Shown piece after piece: positions 17,123 through 27,508 of a DNA stretch of 64,000 bases. The position numbers were made by a program, and so were the translations under genes. The notes under the pieces were generated by a model that saw only the letters and a list, made by a program, of their open reading frames with translations, was not told where the DNA came from and made no database searches. Location of the stretch: the NCBI RefSeq assembly GCF_026183735.1, contig NZ_JAPFRE010000032.1:40624-104623 (forward strand), written 5' to 3'. How positions within the stretch are numbered: position 1 is the stretch's first letter; every line of letters begins with the position of its first letter. The stretch comes from Alteromonas sp. ASW11-130. Lineage in GTDB: Bacteria; Pseudomonadota; Gammaproteobacteria; Enterobacterales; Alteromonadaceae.

Positions 17123-18331
17123 ATGGAATGGAATGTTGAAACACTGAGCCTGTTATCTATCCCGCTGATTAGCGCTATTGTCGGCTGGGGGACAAACTAT
17201 CTTGCAGTAAAAATGATGTTTTATCCGATTGAATTTGTCGGTATTAAACCTGTCTTTGGCTGGCAAGGGTTGATCCCTGCCAAACGGCGGGAGATGGCAG
17301 AAATTGAAGTGGAGCTTGTGTTAGGCAAGCTTCTTAGCGTAGAAGAGCTAGCGCATCGAATTGAACCTGAAGCCCTGACGCACGCCATCGAGCGACGGTT
17401 GAATCAAGTTGTCAGGCGAGTAATTAACGACGTAATGCAAGAGTCTGCACCCCAACTGTGGGCATCACTACCGGTACAAGGCAAGAACTTAGTCTACAAA
17501 CGAATCGAAAATGATTTGCCCCATGTGGTCTGTAAAATGGTGGAAGACTTCCAACATAATGTCAGGGAAATATTGGACATTAAAGAATTAGTCGTTCAGC
17601 AACTGGTAAGCAACCCTGAGTTAATTAATGAAATATTTTTAACCGCAGGCGCGCGTGAATTTCCTTTTATAGTCAAGTCGGGCTTTTATTTCGGATTTTT
17701 GTTCGGATTGCCCACTATGTTTTTGTGGCATTTTTATCAGGCTTGGTGGATATTGCCGTTAGGTGGCTTATTGGTGGGTTATCTAACGAATTGGATTGCC
17801 ATCAAAATCATTTTTGAGCCGAAAAAACCTGTAAAAATAGGCCCTTTGACCATTCAAGGCATGTTTTTAAAACGCCAACGTGAAGTGTCCATTGTTTATT
17901 CAGATATTATTGAGCGCAAATTAATTACGCCTCACAATATCACTCAAATTATTTTGCGTGGGTCGGGTTCCGCGCAGCTTCTTGAGTTGATTGAATTACA
18001 CGTGAATGACGCCATAGAACGTTATATAGCGGTCGCACAACCTTATTTTGCATTAGGGGTTGGGTCGGAGAATTTCTATAAAATGAAAGCGTTGGCAGTT
18101 CGCTTAATATTTGATAATTCTGAAAAATATCTACTTTATGCCTCTGATTATGCAAATGGTGCGATGCGTATAGGGGAAGATTTGAGCCAACGTATGCAGG
18201 CGCTTTCTGCCGCTGAATTTGAAGGGGTTTTACGTCCCGCCTATCAACAAGACGAATGGAAACTTATTGTAGTGGGGGCTCTATTGGGCATGATGGCAGG
18301 GTTTGCGCAGCTATATCTGGTGTTTATGTAA
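17123..18331 (+). CDS. DUF445 family membrane protein
   Basis: A 402-residue protein of the DUF445/YheB-type family. It has an N-terminal membrane segment, a long amphipathic helical middle region, a second membrane segment near residues 180-220 and a C-terminal anchor. The motif GWGTNYLAVKMMFYP near residue 22 recurs as GYLTNWIAIKIIFEP near residue 220, an internal duplication typical of the family. Function is unknown. Its stop codon is directly followed by the ATG of the TetR gene, and the WS/DGAT gene follows that, so the three should be co-expressed. Confidence 0.85.
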   Translation: MEWNVETLSLLSIPLISAIVGWGTNYLAVKMMFYPIEFVGIKPVFGWQGLIPAKRREMAEIEVELVLGKLLSVEELAHRIEPEALTHAIERRLNQVVRRVINDVMQESAPQLWASLPVQGKNLVYKRIENDLPHVVCKMVEDFQHNVREILDIKELVVQQLVSNPELINEIFLTAGAREFPFIVKSGFYFGFLFGLPTMFLWHFYQAWWILPLGGLLVGYLTNWIAIKIIFEPKKPVKIGPLTIQGMFLKRQREVSIVYSDIIERKLITPHNITQIILRGSGSAQLLELIELHVNDAIERYIAVAQPYFALGVGSENFYKMKALAVRLIFDNSEKYLLYASDYANGAMRIGEDLSQRMQALSAAEFEGVLRPAYQQDEWKLIVVGALLGMMAGFAQLYLVFM

Positions 18332-18991
18332 ATGAAAACGGCAGAACGAATATTGCTAACGGCTTTAGAGCTGTTTAACGAGCACGGCGAAAATGCGGTA
18401 ACCAGCGTCGATATAGCGCTGGAACTCGATATCAGCCCCGGGAATCTTTACTATCACTATAAGGGCAAAGAAGTCATTATTGATGCACTAATGGCGTTGC
18501 ACAAAAAACAGCTTCTCGGTTCGCTTAATCGCTCTCTAGTAGAAGACCTCCACGCAGAAGATTTGTTCTATTATTTCTATATTCTGGTCGAGAAGCTGAG
18601 TTTATTTCGCTTTCTTTACCGCAGTCCGGCGGATATTGTTGAAAAATATCCTTCAATTCAATCCCCTCAACAACAATTATTAAAAGCACTGGAAAATCAG
18701 CTCGATGCGATTTTCAAAAAGCTGCAAAGCAGGGCTGAGATAATGCTTACAGGTTACGAACGCCCTTTGATGGTTGAATCGCTAATGCTATTAATGACAC
18801 AGGTAGGTCAACGTCGCGCTTCATTAAAGCAACAAAGTACAGAGACAAAACTGTATCACGTGCTCTCTTTAATAATGGTTAACCTGTTGCCACGTCTAAA
18901 ATTAAAAGAAGCCGCAATAAAACAAATTCTTGACGCGATTCAATCACACAGTGTGAGTAACATTAACTCTAATCTTCCAGACTTAAGGTAG
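18332..18991 (+). CDS. TetR family transcriptional regulator
   Basis: A 219-residue regulator. The N-terminal HTH reads ILLTALELFNEHGENAVTSVDI then LDISPGNLYYHYKGKEVII, typical TetR. The ligand domain is not recognisable; the C terminus resembles the TetR_C pattern of small gammaproteobacterial regulators. It starts on the base after the DUF445 stop and ends 11 bases before the WS/DGAT start. Being inside the operon suggests autoregulation of the whole unit, but no operator is obvious upstream of 17123. Confidence 0.92.
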   Translation: MKTAERILLTALELFNEHGENAVTSVDIALELDISPGNLYYHYKGKEVIIDALMALHKKQLLGSLNRSLVEDLHAEDLFYYFYILVEKLSLFRFLYRSPADIVEKYPSIQSPQQQLLKALENQLDAIFKKLQSRAEIMLTGYERPLMVESLMLLMTQVGQRRASLKQQSTETKLYHVLSLIMVNLLPRLKLKEAAIKQILDAIQSHSVSNINSNLPDLR

Positions 18992-19002
18992 GAGGCTCCC
19001 GA

Positions 19003-20442
19003 ATGGGAAAGTCGCTTTCATTTTTGGACAAATCGTTTTGGTTAACCGAATCTGATGCCAATCCCAAACATGTTGGTTGTCTTCAGCTGTTAGCAATGCC
19101 TGAAGGGGTTGATGGAAAAAATTATCTTACGCAGCTCTACGGGGAGGTGAAAGCATTTTCCCGTGCATGCCCACCTTTCAATTGCAGGGTGAAGACCGTT
19201 TTAGGATACCCTATAGGCTTACAGCCAGTTAAGTCACTGCAAATGGATTACCATGTGCAATTGCACCAGGTAAATTCAATTGACGATAAAGTCGCGTTAG
19301 ATAATTTTGTTGCACGTATTCACGAATCGCGACTCGATTCTGACAAACCTCTTTGGCAGTACCATTTTATCTACGATGGTAAAAGTAACCTGTTCGCTAT
19401 TTATGCAAGGGTTCATCATTTGTATGGGGATGGGGCGACGTTAGTACGCTGGTTTCAGGGCGGTTATCTTCCTGAGGCGCAAAACGAAAGCTTCCTGCCT
19501 GTATGGGCCGTGAAACGTATGAGAAAGCGTAGACCGAAGGCTAAACTTTGGCGACGGGTGTTAGCAAGTATTAAGAACTTTTTACACATTACCATAGATC
19601 TCATCGTCATCTTTGTGCGGTTATTTCTAAAGATTATTCGTATCAATAGTCACTACATGCCTATACCCTTTACAGGTACAAATACGCTTTTAACGGGTCA
19701 AGTTAAAGCGGGAAGGGCCGTAGCAACCATGGATTTGGATTTTGAGCGGGTTAAGGCGGTGGCGAAAAGAACACGCTCATCAGCTAACGAGGTGCTGTTA
19801 TGCGCGTTCGATATCGGCGTGCATCGTTTGTTGCAAGACAATGGCCATGTATTTAAAAAAGCACTGTTCACAAATATACCGATCAATCTAAGAAAACCAG
19901 GTGAAAAAACCTCTGGTAATAAGATTGCTATTGTACCGGTTCAATTGGCGCATGGTGAGCAAGATCCGTATCTAAGATTACGCCAAATCATCATTAACCA
20001 CCGTATTGTCAAATACGCAGCGCAAAATGCTCATCCAGGCTCCTTTAGCGCCTACACTATTGTTATCCAGTCCATAGCGCTGGTATTTGAATTGCTGCGA
20101 ATGTCCTCGGTAGTGAAACCAATAGCTAATGTATTGGTGTCTAATATCCCAGGCCCACGAGAAGTGCGATATCTAAAAGATAGTAAGTTGCTCGCGTGTT
20201 ATCCCATTTCCACCATGACCCCGGGGGGCGGAGTTAATATTACATTGATGACCTATGCAGGAAAAGCCAATGTGGGAATGGTTTGCTGTAACAAAAACAT
20301 CAAATCACTACAGCCTTTAGCAGATTATTTCGCAGAAGCTTTCTCCATGCTGGAAGCCAGTCTGGATGATCCGACGCTTAGTATTGAAGATATTGGCGAG
20401 CATAGTAATGATTCGCCCGTTTCTATTGTGAGTGATGAATAG
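19003..20442 (+). CDS. WS/DGAT family O-acyltransferase (wax ester synthase/diacylglycerol acyltransferase)
   Basis: A 479-residue acyltransferase that esterifies fatty alcohol or diacylglycerol with acyl-CoA to make wax ester or triacylglycerol. The catalytic motif HHLYGDG (H138-G144) fits HHxxxDG, FLDKSFW near residue 7 is the usual N terminus, and the C-terminal domain has VLVSNIPGPRE and TPGGGVNITLMTY. A hydrophobic stretch near residues 195-215 may contact membrane. AGGAGG at 18990-18995 precedes ATG 19003. It is the third gene after DUF445 and TetR. With the lipase and phasin-like genes upstream it makes a neutral-lipid storage locus likely. Substrate preference cannot be told. Confidence 0.92.
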   Translation: MGKSLSFLDKSFWLTESDANPKHVGCLQLLAMPEGVDGKNYLTQLYGEVKAFSRACPPFNCRVKTVLGYPIGLQPVKSLQMDYHVQLHQVNSIDDKVALDNFVARIHESRLDSDKPLWQYHFIYDGKSNLFAIYARVHHLYGDGATLVRWFQGGYLPEAQNESFLPVWAVKRMRKRRPKAKLWRRVLASIKNFLHITIDLIVIFVRLFLKIIRINSHYMPIPFTGTNTLLTGQVKAGRAVATMDLDFERVKAVAKRTRSSANEVLLCAFDIGVHRLLQDNGHVFKKALFTNIPINLRKPGEKTSGNKIAIVPVQLAHGEQDPYLRLRQIIINHRIVKYAAQNAHPGSFSAYTIVIQSIALVFELLRMSSVVKPIANVLVSNIPGPREVRYLKDSKLLACYPISTMTPGGGVNITLMTYAGKANVGMVCCNKNIKSLQPLADYFAEAFSMLEASLDDPTLSIEDIGEHSNDSPVSIVSDE

Positions 20443-20828
20443 AAAATTTTTAAACCTGCTGGCTTTTAACCGACTTAGGTAATCTCGTTTCGATTTATAT
20501 GGTTAGTTTACTCAAGGGGTAATTCCCGACCATAAACCATGTGTGGCAAGAATCCCAGTGGGAGCGTGGTCCAGTCCAACCCTTTCCCAAACGAACGATT
20601 CTAATTCCGTTCACATATGCACCGCTCAGCCGTCCCAGACGTGTTTTATCAAAGTTGAAAAATCTTGAGCTAAGGAAAAATGGTTATCACGTGCGGGTCT
20701 CAAAAGACGAACGCTTTATAGCCATGTTATACAGGCCAGGCGTTAAAAAAAAAGGCATCACTTTAGAGGATGCCTTTTATAGCTTATTTGTTCCGTATGT
20801 GAAATGCAGATGGTTACTTTTAAATTAC
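20443..20828. other. intergenic region between WS/DGAT and the PEP-CTERM gene
   Basis: Convergent gene space. A frame at 20541-20858 (+) contains a terminator hairpin and resembles nothing known, so I do not call it. The hairpin at 20749-20778 is the only supported element. Confidence 0.5.
20749..20778. terminator. terminator hairpin between convergent genes
   Basis: AAAAGGCATC pairs with GATGCCTTTT around a 9-base loop, flanked by A and T runs so that it can act in both directions. Confidence 0.7.
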
Positions 20829-21596
20829 TTAACGTCGACGAACAGCCCGGACAGCTAGCAGACTAATTAGCATTAACATTAACGTTTCCGGTTCGGGAAC
20901 GTCGGAATCACCGTTATCACCGTCATCAATATCGATATCTCCTACACCACCGAATCGGATATTGTCGATTGCAAACCCGAAAGGCTCTGAGCCAATTAGA
21001 TCCAAAAATACTCCAGCAATACTAGCAGTGTCATCGTCTGTTACCAGACCAAGAAATTCAATACCGGTTCCCGTGTTGGACACAGATCCCAAAAGACCAC
21101 CAGCTCGGTCAAATGCGGTAATGGCGGTAGATCCAGCGAGATCAAAGAAGCCACCGTCGAAGCCGACTCCAAATTGATCAGTGCTGAAAAGTATCGCGAT
21201 AGGCCCACTAAAACGGGGTGTGCCACTTAATACTGGCGAAGTTGGATTCGAACCATCAGTGGTTATAAAGGTATCAGGTGACGAACCATCTAATGATAGC
21301 GGGCCTGTCGGAGTACCTACTACGCACGCCGTGGGAGCACTTCCGGGGCAATCCGTACCTGGCACTGTGCTTAGGCTTTGACCGGTAAACCAACCATCAA
21401 AAGACACATCAGGGTCCCCTGCTGCGCCCCCATAATCTATTGGTGTATAGAATGGATTTACCGTGCCAAGTGAATACTCGGAAAAAGTAATTAGGCCGGC
21501 TCCAGCATTAAAGTCACTCTCTGCAACACGAATGACATCCGCTGATGCTACTGAACATAGGCCTATAGATAGCAATAAGGCAGTTAAACGTTTCAA
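20829..21596 (-). CDS. PEP-CTERM sorting domain protein
   Basis: A 255-residue secreted protein. The signal peptide (KRLTALLLSIGLCSVASADV) is followed by a beta-rich, glycine- and threonine-rich middle domain with acidic DIDIDDGDNGDSD. It ends with the PEP-CTERM tripartite signal: VPEPE, a hydrophobic stretch LMLMLISLLAV, then RAVRRR. Such proteins are processed by an exosortase and often linked to exopolysaccharide. TTG 21596 is selected because AAGGAGG stands about 9 bases upstream and the signal peptide then begins correctly; a longer frame to 21782 lacks this. No exosortase gene is in the window. Confidence 0.88.
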   Translation of the reverse strand: MKRLTALLLSIGLCSVASADVIRVAESDFNAGAGLITFSEYSLGTVNPFYTPIDYGGAAGDPDVSFDGWFTGQSLSTVPGTDCPGSAPTACVVGTPTGPLSLDGSSPDTFITTDGSNPTSPVLSGTPRFSGPIAILFSTDQFGVGFDGGFFDLAGSTAITAFDRAGGLLGSVSNTGTGIEFLGLVTDDDTASIAGVFLDLIGSEPFGFAIDNIRFGGVGDIDIDDGDNGDSDVPEPETLMLMLISLLAVRAVRRR

Positions 21597-22200
21597 GGTA
21601 AGGTTCCTCCTTAAACTGATTAAGGTATAGTTGGGTTTCAAACTCCTACAACAAACGCAACTTGCATTTTTGTGCATATATAGTGCCCAGTTGTTAACTG
21701 GTTGATAGTGAGCATATTTGTCATCGTGATTTCGGAGCGGAAAATAAAGTTGTAAAGAGAATGAACAGTGTATATCGACCAATTCTATAATTAGCCGTGC
21801 CCCACTGTTTGTGCGCGTGATAGTACTGAATATCCTTCGCAGAGCATGCTACTGGCGGCCTGCGGCTCGCGGTTCGATGAATGGCTGGGCTTTGAGTCAT
21901 CGTGAGCGAATACGTCATAATATAACTGTTAGAGGGAGGATTTATTAAAAATTTAGCTCGCCAATCAGAAGGCAAGTTGTAACAGAGCTTCGCGCTAGAG
22001 CAGGCTGTTAGTAGCATAGCTTCAACGACGTCGTATGACTGAGTATGTTAATTGGCGGAAGAGGGCCTCACAAAGTGGTTATAAAATCAGTTGTATTAGG
22101 TTATTTGCCACATAGACGTTTATATGGAAAAAAGTGTAAATAATGCTGACGTTCGGATCCCGACTATAGCTACCTGTTCGACATGCCACCGTGCTTAACC
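21597..22200. other. intergenic region upstream of the PEP-CTERM gene
   Basis: 604 bases without a supportable gene. A short minus-strand frame (21721-22017) has no homology that I recognise. It contains the palindrome at 21687-21701. Confidence 0.5.
21687..21701. promoter_or_regulatory. palindrome CCAGTTGTTAACTGG
   Basis: CCAGTT and AACTGG flank GTT, 91 bases upstream of the PEP-CTERM start. A dyad of this size in a promoter region is compatible with a regulator site, but no regulator can be assigned. Confidence 0.4.
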
Positions 22201-22929
22201 TTAAAAAAAGAACCTCATCTCTCCCTCGTCTACCGCAACACGTTTTCCCCACCGTTTAAAGACATATTCTCGCCAATGATCTTCGCGCATAGTGTATTGG
22301 GTAGGGTAGTTTGATAAGTTATTCAAAAGCGCTGTCTCGATATCCGGACGATGATAATCCAGTATTCGTTGTTTGCTGCCCTCCAAATATAAGTTGAAAT
22401 AATTGCCAGCTAAGTCGCTCGTTCCACCCGTAACCATTCTGAGAGCGCCGAGAATAGGATTGCTGATCATGCGTCCCATGGCTTTAGGGAATATCAGTGG
22501 TAAAATCTTGTTCATTAGATTATGCGCATCCATGATTAGCGCATATTCGTCGTTCACAAGGTTAATACTGTCGATGCGAATTTGCTCTAGTCCGAGCATT
22601 GCGGTTTTCGGGTCATAGTTCGGTCTGGCGCTTATCGTTATCATAATATGAGCGCGATAAAGCGTCGAGGCCACGGCAGTTATCTGAATGGCTGCAAGTA
22701 ACTGTAAGGTAATCCTTTCAGGTTGAGCTTTTAGTTTTATTCTGCCCTCTTGTAGTTCTACTTTTGCGTCCACAGCGGGCAAAGTCATTGGTACTTCAAT
22801 TGGAAGTTGTTCGGGCAGAAAGTCGTTAAGTTCTTCTTCGGTGAACTTATCATAAGGCAATTTGCCCAGCTTAATTAGCAAGGCTGTCCCTATTACCTTG
22901 AACTTATCTTGCCAATTTAATGTTTTCAT
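22201..22929 (-). CDS. DUF1439/YceB-like protein lacking a signal peptide
   Basis: A 242-residue protein. The C-terminal third resembles E. coli YceB (DUF1439): a LLNNLSNYPTQYTMRED segment followed by KRWGKRVAVDEGEMRFFF aligns with the end of YceB, and the middle has the alternating strand pattern of that family (PNYDPKTAMLGLEQIRIDSI). YceB is a lipoprotein; here there is no lipobox and the N terminus (NWQDKFKVIGTALLIKLG) is at most weakly amphipathic. Structures of relatives suggest a lipid-binding fold, but that is from memory. It is divergent from the GMC dehydrogenase gene. Confidence 0.55.
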   Translation of the reverse strand: MKTLNWQDKFKVIGTALLIKLGKLPYDKFTEEELNDFLPEQLPIEVPMTLPAVDAKVELQEGRIKLKAQPERITLQLLAAIQITAVASTLYRAHIMITISARPNYDPKTAMLGLEQIRIDSINLVNDEYALIMDAHNLMNKILPLIFPKAMGRMISNPILGALRMVTGGTSDLAGNYFNLYLEGSKQRILDYHRPDIETALLNNLSNYPTQYTMREDHWREYVFKRWGKRVAVDEGEMRFFF

Positions 22930-23062
22930 TGTGCACCATATGACTAAAAATGCTTGTGCAGCCTTCTGTTATCACAAAATACCTGTTCATCCATCTTTTC
23001 GCTACCTTGAATTGATGAAAATTTGCTAAAGTGGTACGAGCAGTTAGTAAGTGAGAAGACCT

Positions 23063-24685
23063 ATGCAAGAGTCGGTTGAGCAATTTGATTACATCATCGT
23101 GGGTGGAGGGTCAGCAGGAGCGGTACTGGCGGCCAGGTTATCCGAAAACCCAGCAATGAAGGTATGCTTATTGGAAGCGGGGGGGAAAGATGCCAACCCG
23201 CTCATTCATATACCTTTTGGTCTATCTTTGCTTAGTCGTTTCGAAGGTATTGGATGGGGATATCATACCGAGCCACAAGAACACTTAAACGAACGAGAAT
23301 TATTCTGGCCACGAGGAAAGACCTTAGGTGGCAGTAGTTCCATTAACGCGATGTGCTACATTCGCGGTCAAATGCAGGACTATGATCGCTGGGAAAAGGA
23401 GGGCGCAACGGGTTGGAATTTTAATTCTGTATTGCCTTATTTCAAACGTGCAGAGAATTACTTTGGGGGTAGCGATGAGTTTCATGGCGTAGGCGGCCCT
23501 TTGAGTGTTGAAGAACTACGCCATACCAGTGTGTTATCTGATGCTTTTGTAAAATCTGCTGAAGCTGTTTCGTTACCTATCGTAGAGGATTTTAACCGCA
23601 CTGAACGTGAAGGACTCGGGTATTATCATGTTACCCAAAAAAAGGGGCAGCGCTGCTCGACCGCCAAAGGGTATTTGCAAGAAGCGCAGAAGCGTATCAA
23701 CCTGACCATTCTGACCCAGGTAATGGCAGATAGAATTATTATTAAAAATGGTCGAGCTACGGGTGTTCAAATTCGGACAAAAAACGGTGTGAGCCGTATT
23801 CTGGCTCATCGAGAAGTACTCATATCCGGTGGCGCAGTAAACTCCCCTCATTTGCTAATGTTATCTGGCGTTGGACCGAAAGAAACTTTGATGGAGCATG
23901 GCATCCATGTTGCGGTAGACCTACCTGGAGTAGGGCAGAATTTGCAGGATCATTTAGATGCAATTGTGCAATATCGCTGTAAGGCGCACGAAGGTTACGC
24001 CATGGCATCATCAGCGCTACCTCGATATATCAAAGGTACATTCCAATATCTTTTTGCTCGTAAAGGGTTATTTTCTTCGAACATTGCTGAAGCCGGGGGC
24101 TTTGTCAGTTCATCGTTAGCGCAGCAGGGACCCGATATTCAATTCCATTTTTTGCCGGCGATTTTGAACGACCACGGACGTCGGTCGGTATATGGCTACG
24201 GTTTTGGTTTGCATGTATGTTGCTTGTATCCAAAAAGTAGAGGCTATATCGGTTTACATAGTAATCATCCTGCTGATCATCCTTTAATTGACCCCAATTA
24301 TCTGGCTGACGATCATGACCAAAAAGTGATGATCGAAGCAGTGCGCATGGCGCGTAAAATTCTTCAGGCGGAGGCGTTTGCCCAATTTAAAGGAACAGAA
24401 TGGTTACCAGGCAGCGCACTGCAGTCTGATGATGAAATTTTGTCATTTATTCGTGAGAAAGCGGAAACCATCTATCATCCTATTGGCACCTGCAAAATGG
24501 GTCATAAAGATGACCCAATGACCGTGGTTACTCCTGAATTGAAGGTTTGCGGAGTTGAAGGTTTGCGGGTGGTCGACGCTTCAGTCATGCCTTCATTGGT
24601 AGGCGGTAATACTAACGCCCCTACAGTGATGATTGCTGAGAAAGCGGTGGATCTGATCAAAGCAGAGCAGGCAGCTTTCGCATAG
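23063..24685 (+). CDS. GMC family FAD-dependent alcohol/choline dehydrogenase
   Basis: A 540-residue flavoprotein of the glucose-methanol-choline family (BetA/AlkJ group). The FAD dinucleotide motif is IIVGGGSAGAVLAARL, followed by GGSSSINAMCYIRGQ, the second GMC signature GAVNSPHLLMLSGVG, and the C-terminal catalytic HPIGTCKMG plus GGNTNAPTVMIAEK. ATG 23063 fits a GAGAAG site; GTG 23051 is in frame but overlaps it. No betB or betI lies nearby, so choline oxidation is not indicated. Relatives such as AlkJ oxidise aliphatic alcohols, which would fit the lipid genes around it; this is inference. Confidence 0.9.
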   Translation: MQESVEQFDYIIVGGGSAGAVLAARLSENPAMKVCLLEAGGKDANPLIHIPFGLSLLSRFEGIGWGYHTEPQEHLNERELFWPRGKTLGGSSSINAMCYIRGQMQDYDRWEKEGATGWNFNSVLPYFKRAENYFGGSDEFHGVGGPLSVEELRHTSVLSDAFVKSAEAVSLPIVEDFNRTEREGLGYYHVTQKKGQRCSTAKGYLQEAQKRINLTILTQVMADRIIIKNGRATGVQIRTKNGVSRILAHREVLISGGAVNSPHLLMLSGVGPKETLMEHGIHVAVDLPGVGQNLQDHLDAIVQYRCKAHEGYAMASSALPRYIKGTFQYLFARKGLFSSNIAEAGGFVSSSLAQQGPDIQFHFLPAILNDHGRRSVYGYGFGLHVCCLYPKSRGYIGLHSNHPADHPLIDPNYLADDHDQKVMIEAVRMARKILQAEAFAQFKGTEWLPGSALQSDDEILSFIREKAETIYHPIGTCKMGHKDDPMTVVTPELKVCGVEGLRVVDASVMPSLVGGNTNAPTVMIAEKAVDLIKAEQAAFA

Positions 24686-24693
24686 ATCTACTT

Positions 24694-25302
24694 CTAGTTA
24701 AGGTTTTTCTGTTGCATAAATAACGCAGCAGCGCAATCGCACATTTCTTCAATATGCGACGCATCCGCGTAAATACCATCAATGATAAGCCGCGCTATTC
24801 CGTGTAGCGTACCCCATGTGACTTGTGCCAGCCTTAATGCCTGCTGATTTGTGGGGAGTAATTTTTTTTCCTGCAATAGTTTTGTCATCTTAACTTGATA
24901 TTGAAAACTTGGATAAGCAACATCCCGCAGAGCCGCCGATGCTTTTCCTTCGCCCCACAACGTCTGGCCAAACATCAGCTCATAAATTTGCGGATGTTCA
25001 GTAGCAAACCCAATATAGGCATGAATAAAATCTTTTAATCGTTGTTCGGGCGGAATGCTATCGTTATCAAAAATGTCCACTGCTATTTGGTGCCATTGTT
25101 CAAATCCTTTTGCAGCAATAGCGCTTAGCAAAGCATTTTTATCTTTAAAGTGATGATACGGGGCGGTTCTACTCACTCCCACATCTTCCGCCAGTTTGCG
25201 CAACGACAACCCATCAATGCCGAATTTCTCCAACCGCGAACTGGCCGCGTCAATCAATGTACTGTGAAGGTCACCGTGGTGATATTGCGAAGAACTTGCC
25301 AT
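24694..25302 (-). CDS. TetR/AcrR family regulator, probable fadH regulator
   Basis: A 202-residue regulator. The HTH is LIDAASSRLEKFGIDGLSLR then VGVSRTAPYHHFKDKNALL. The C terminus (residues 90-190) carries ELMFGQTLWG and TWGTLHGIARLIIDG, typical of the TetR_C WHG group. It is divergent from fadH with 122 bases between them, where two copies of a TTGACAGTGTCAA-like dyad are found. A local repressor of itself and fadH is the simplest reading. It converges with the GMC gene, 8 bases apart. Confidence 0.92.
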   Translation of the reverse strand: MASSSQYHHGDLHSTLIDAASSRLEKFGIDGLSLRKLAEDVGVSRTAPYHHFKDKNALLSAIAAKGFEQWHQIAVDIFDNDSIPPEQRLKDFIHAYIGFATEHPQIYELMFGQTLWGEGKASAALRDVAYPSFQYQVKMTKLLQEKKLLPTNQQALRLAQVTWGTLHGIARLIIDGIYADASHIEEMCDCAAALFMQQKNLN

Positions 25303-25324
25303 GAATTTAAACCTGCAATGAATC

Positions 25325-25364
25325 TTGACAGTGTCAATTTAACCCTTTATCTTGACGCTGTCCA
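25325..25364. promoter_or_regulatory. paired operator-like dyads between TetR and fadH
   Basis: TTGACAGTGTCAA (25325-25337) is a perfect dyad around one G. TTGACGCTGTCCA (25352-25364) is a second, near-identical copy 27 bases on. They lie in the divergent promoter region and overlap TTGACA/TTGACG -35-like hexamers, an arrangement expected for a TetR-type repressor. Confidence 0.65.
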
Positions 25365-25409
25365 GTTTGAGTTTTAATTTGTATTTTATATCTGGATGAA
25401 CCCCATTGA

Positions 25410-27464
<2,055 letters not shown>

Positions 27465-27475
27465 TAAAACTTAAA

Positions 27476-27500
27476 GAGCCAGGGCTATGGCCTGGCTCAC
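27476..27500 (+). terminator. hairpin after fadH
   Basis: GAGCCAGG (27476-27483) pairs with CCTGGCTC (27491-27498) around GCTATGG. It lies between convergent genes; the T tract is weak. Confidence 0.7.
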
Positions 27501-27508
27501 CTTAATTG

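Noticed and set aside
20541..20858. 105-residue frame after WS/DGAT
   Set aside because: Contains a terminator hairpin, overlaps the PEP-CTERM gene end and resembles no family.
21721..22017. 98-residue minus-strand frame
   Set aside because: No ribosome site, no family resemblance, unlike neighbouring coding sequence.
23063..24685. Calling the GMC gene betA
   Set aside because: No betB, betI or choline transporter nearby; the GMC family is too broad for a specific name.
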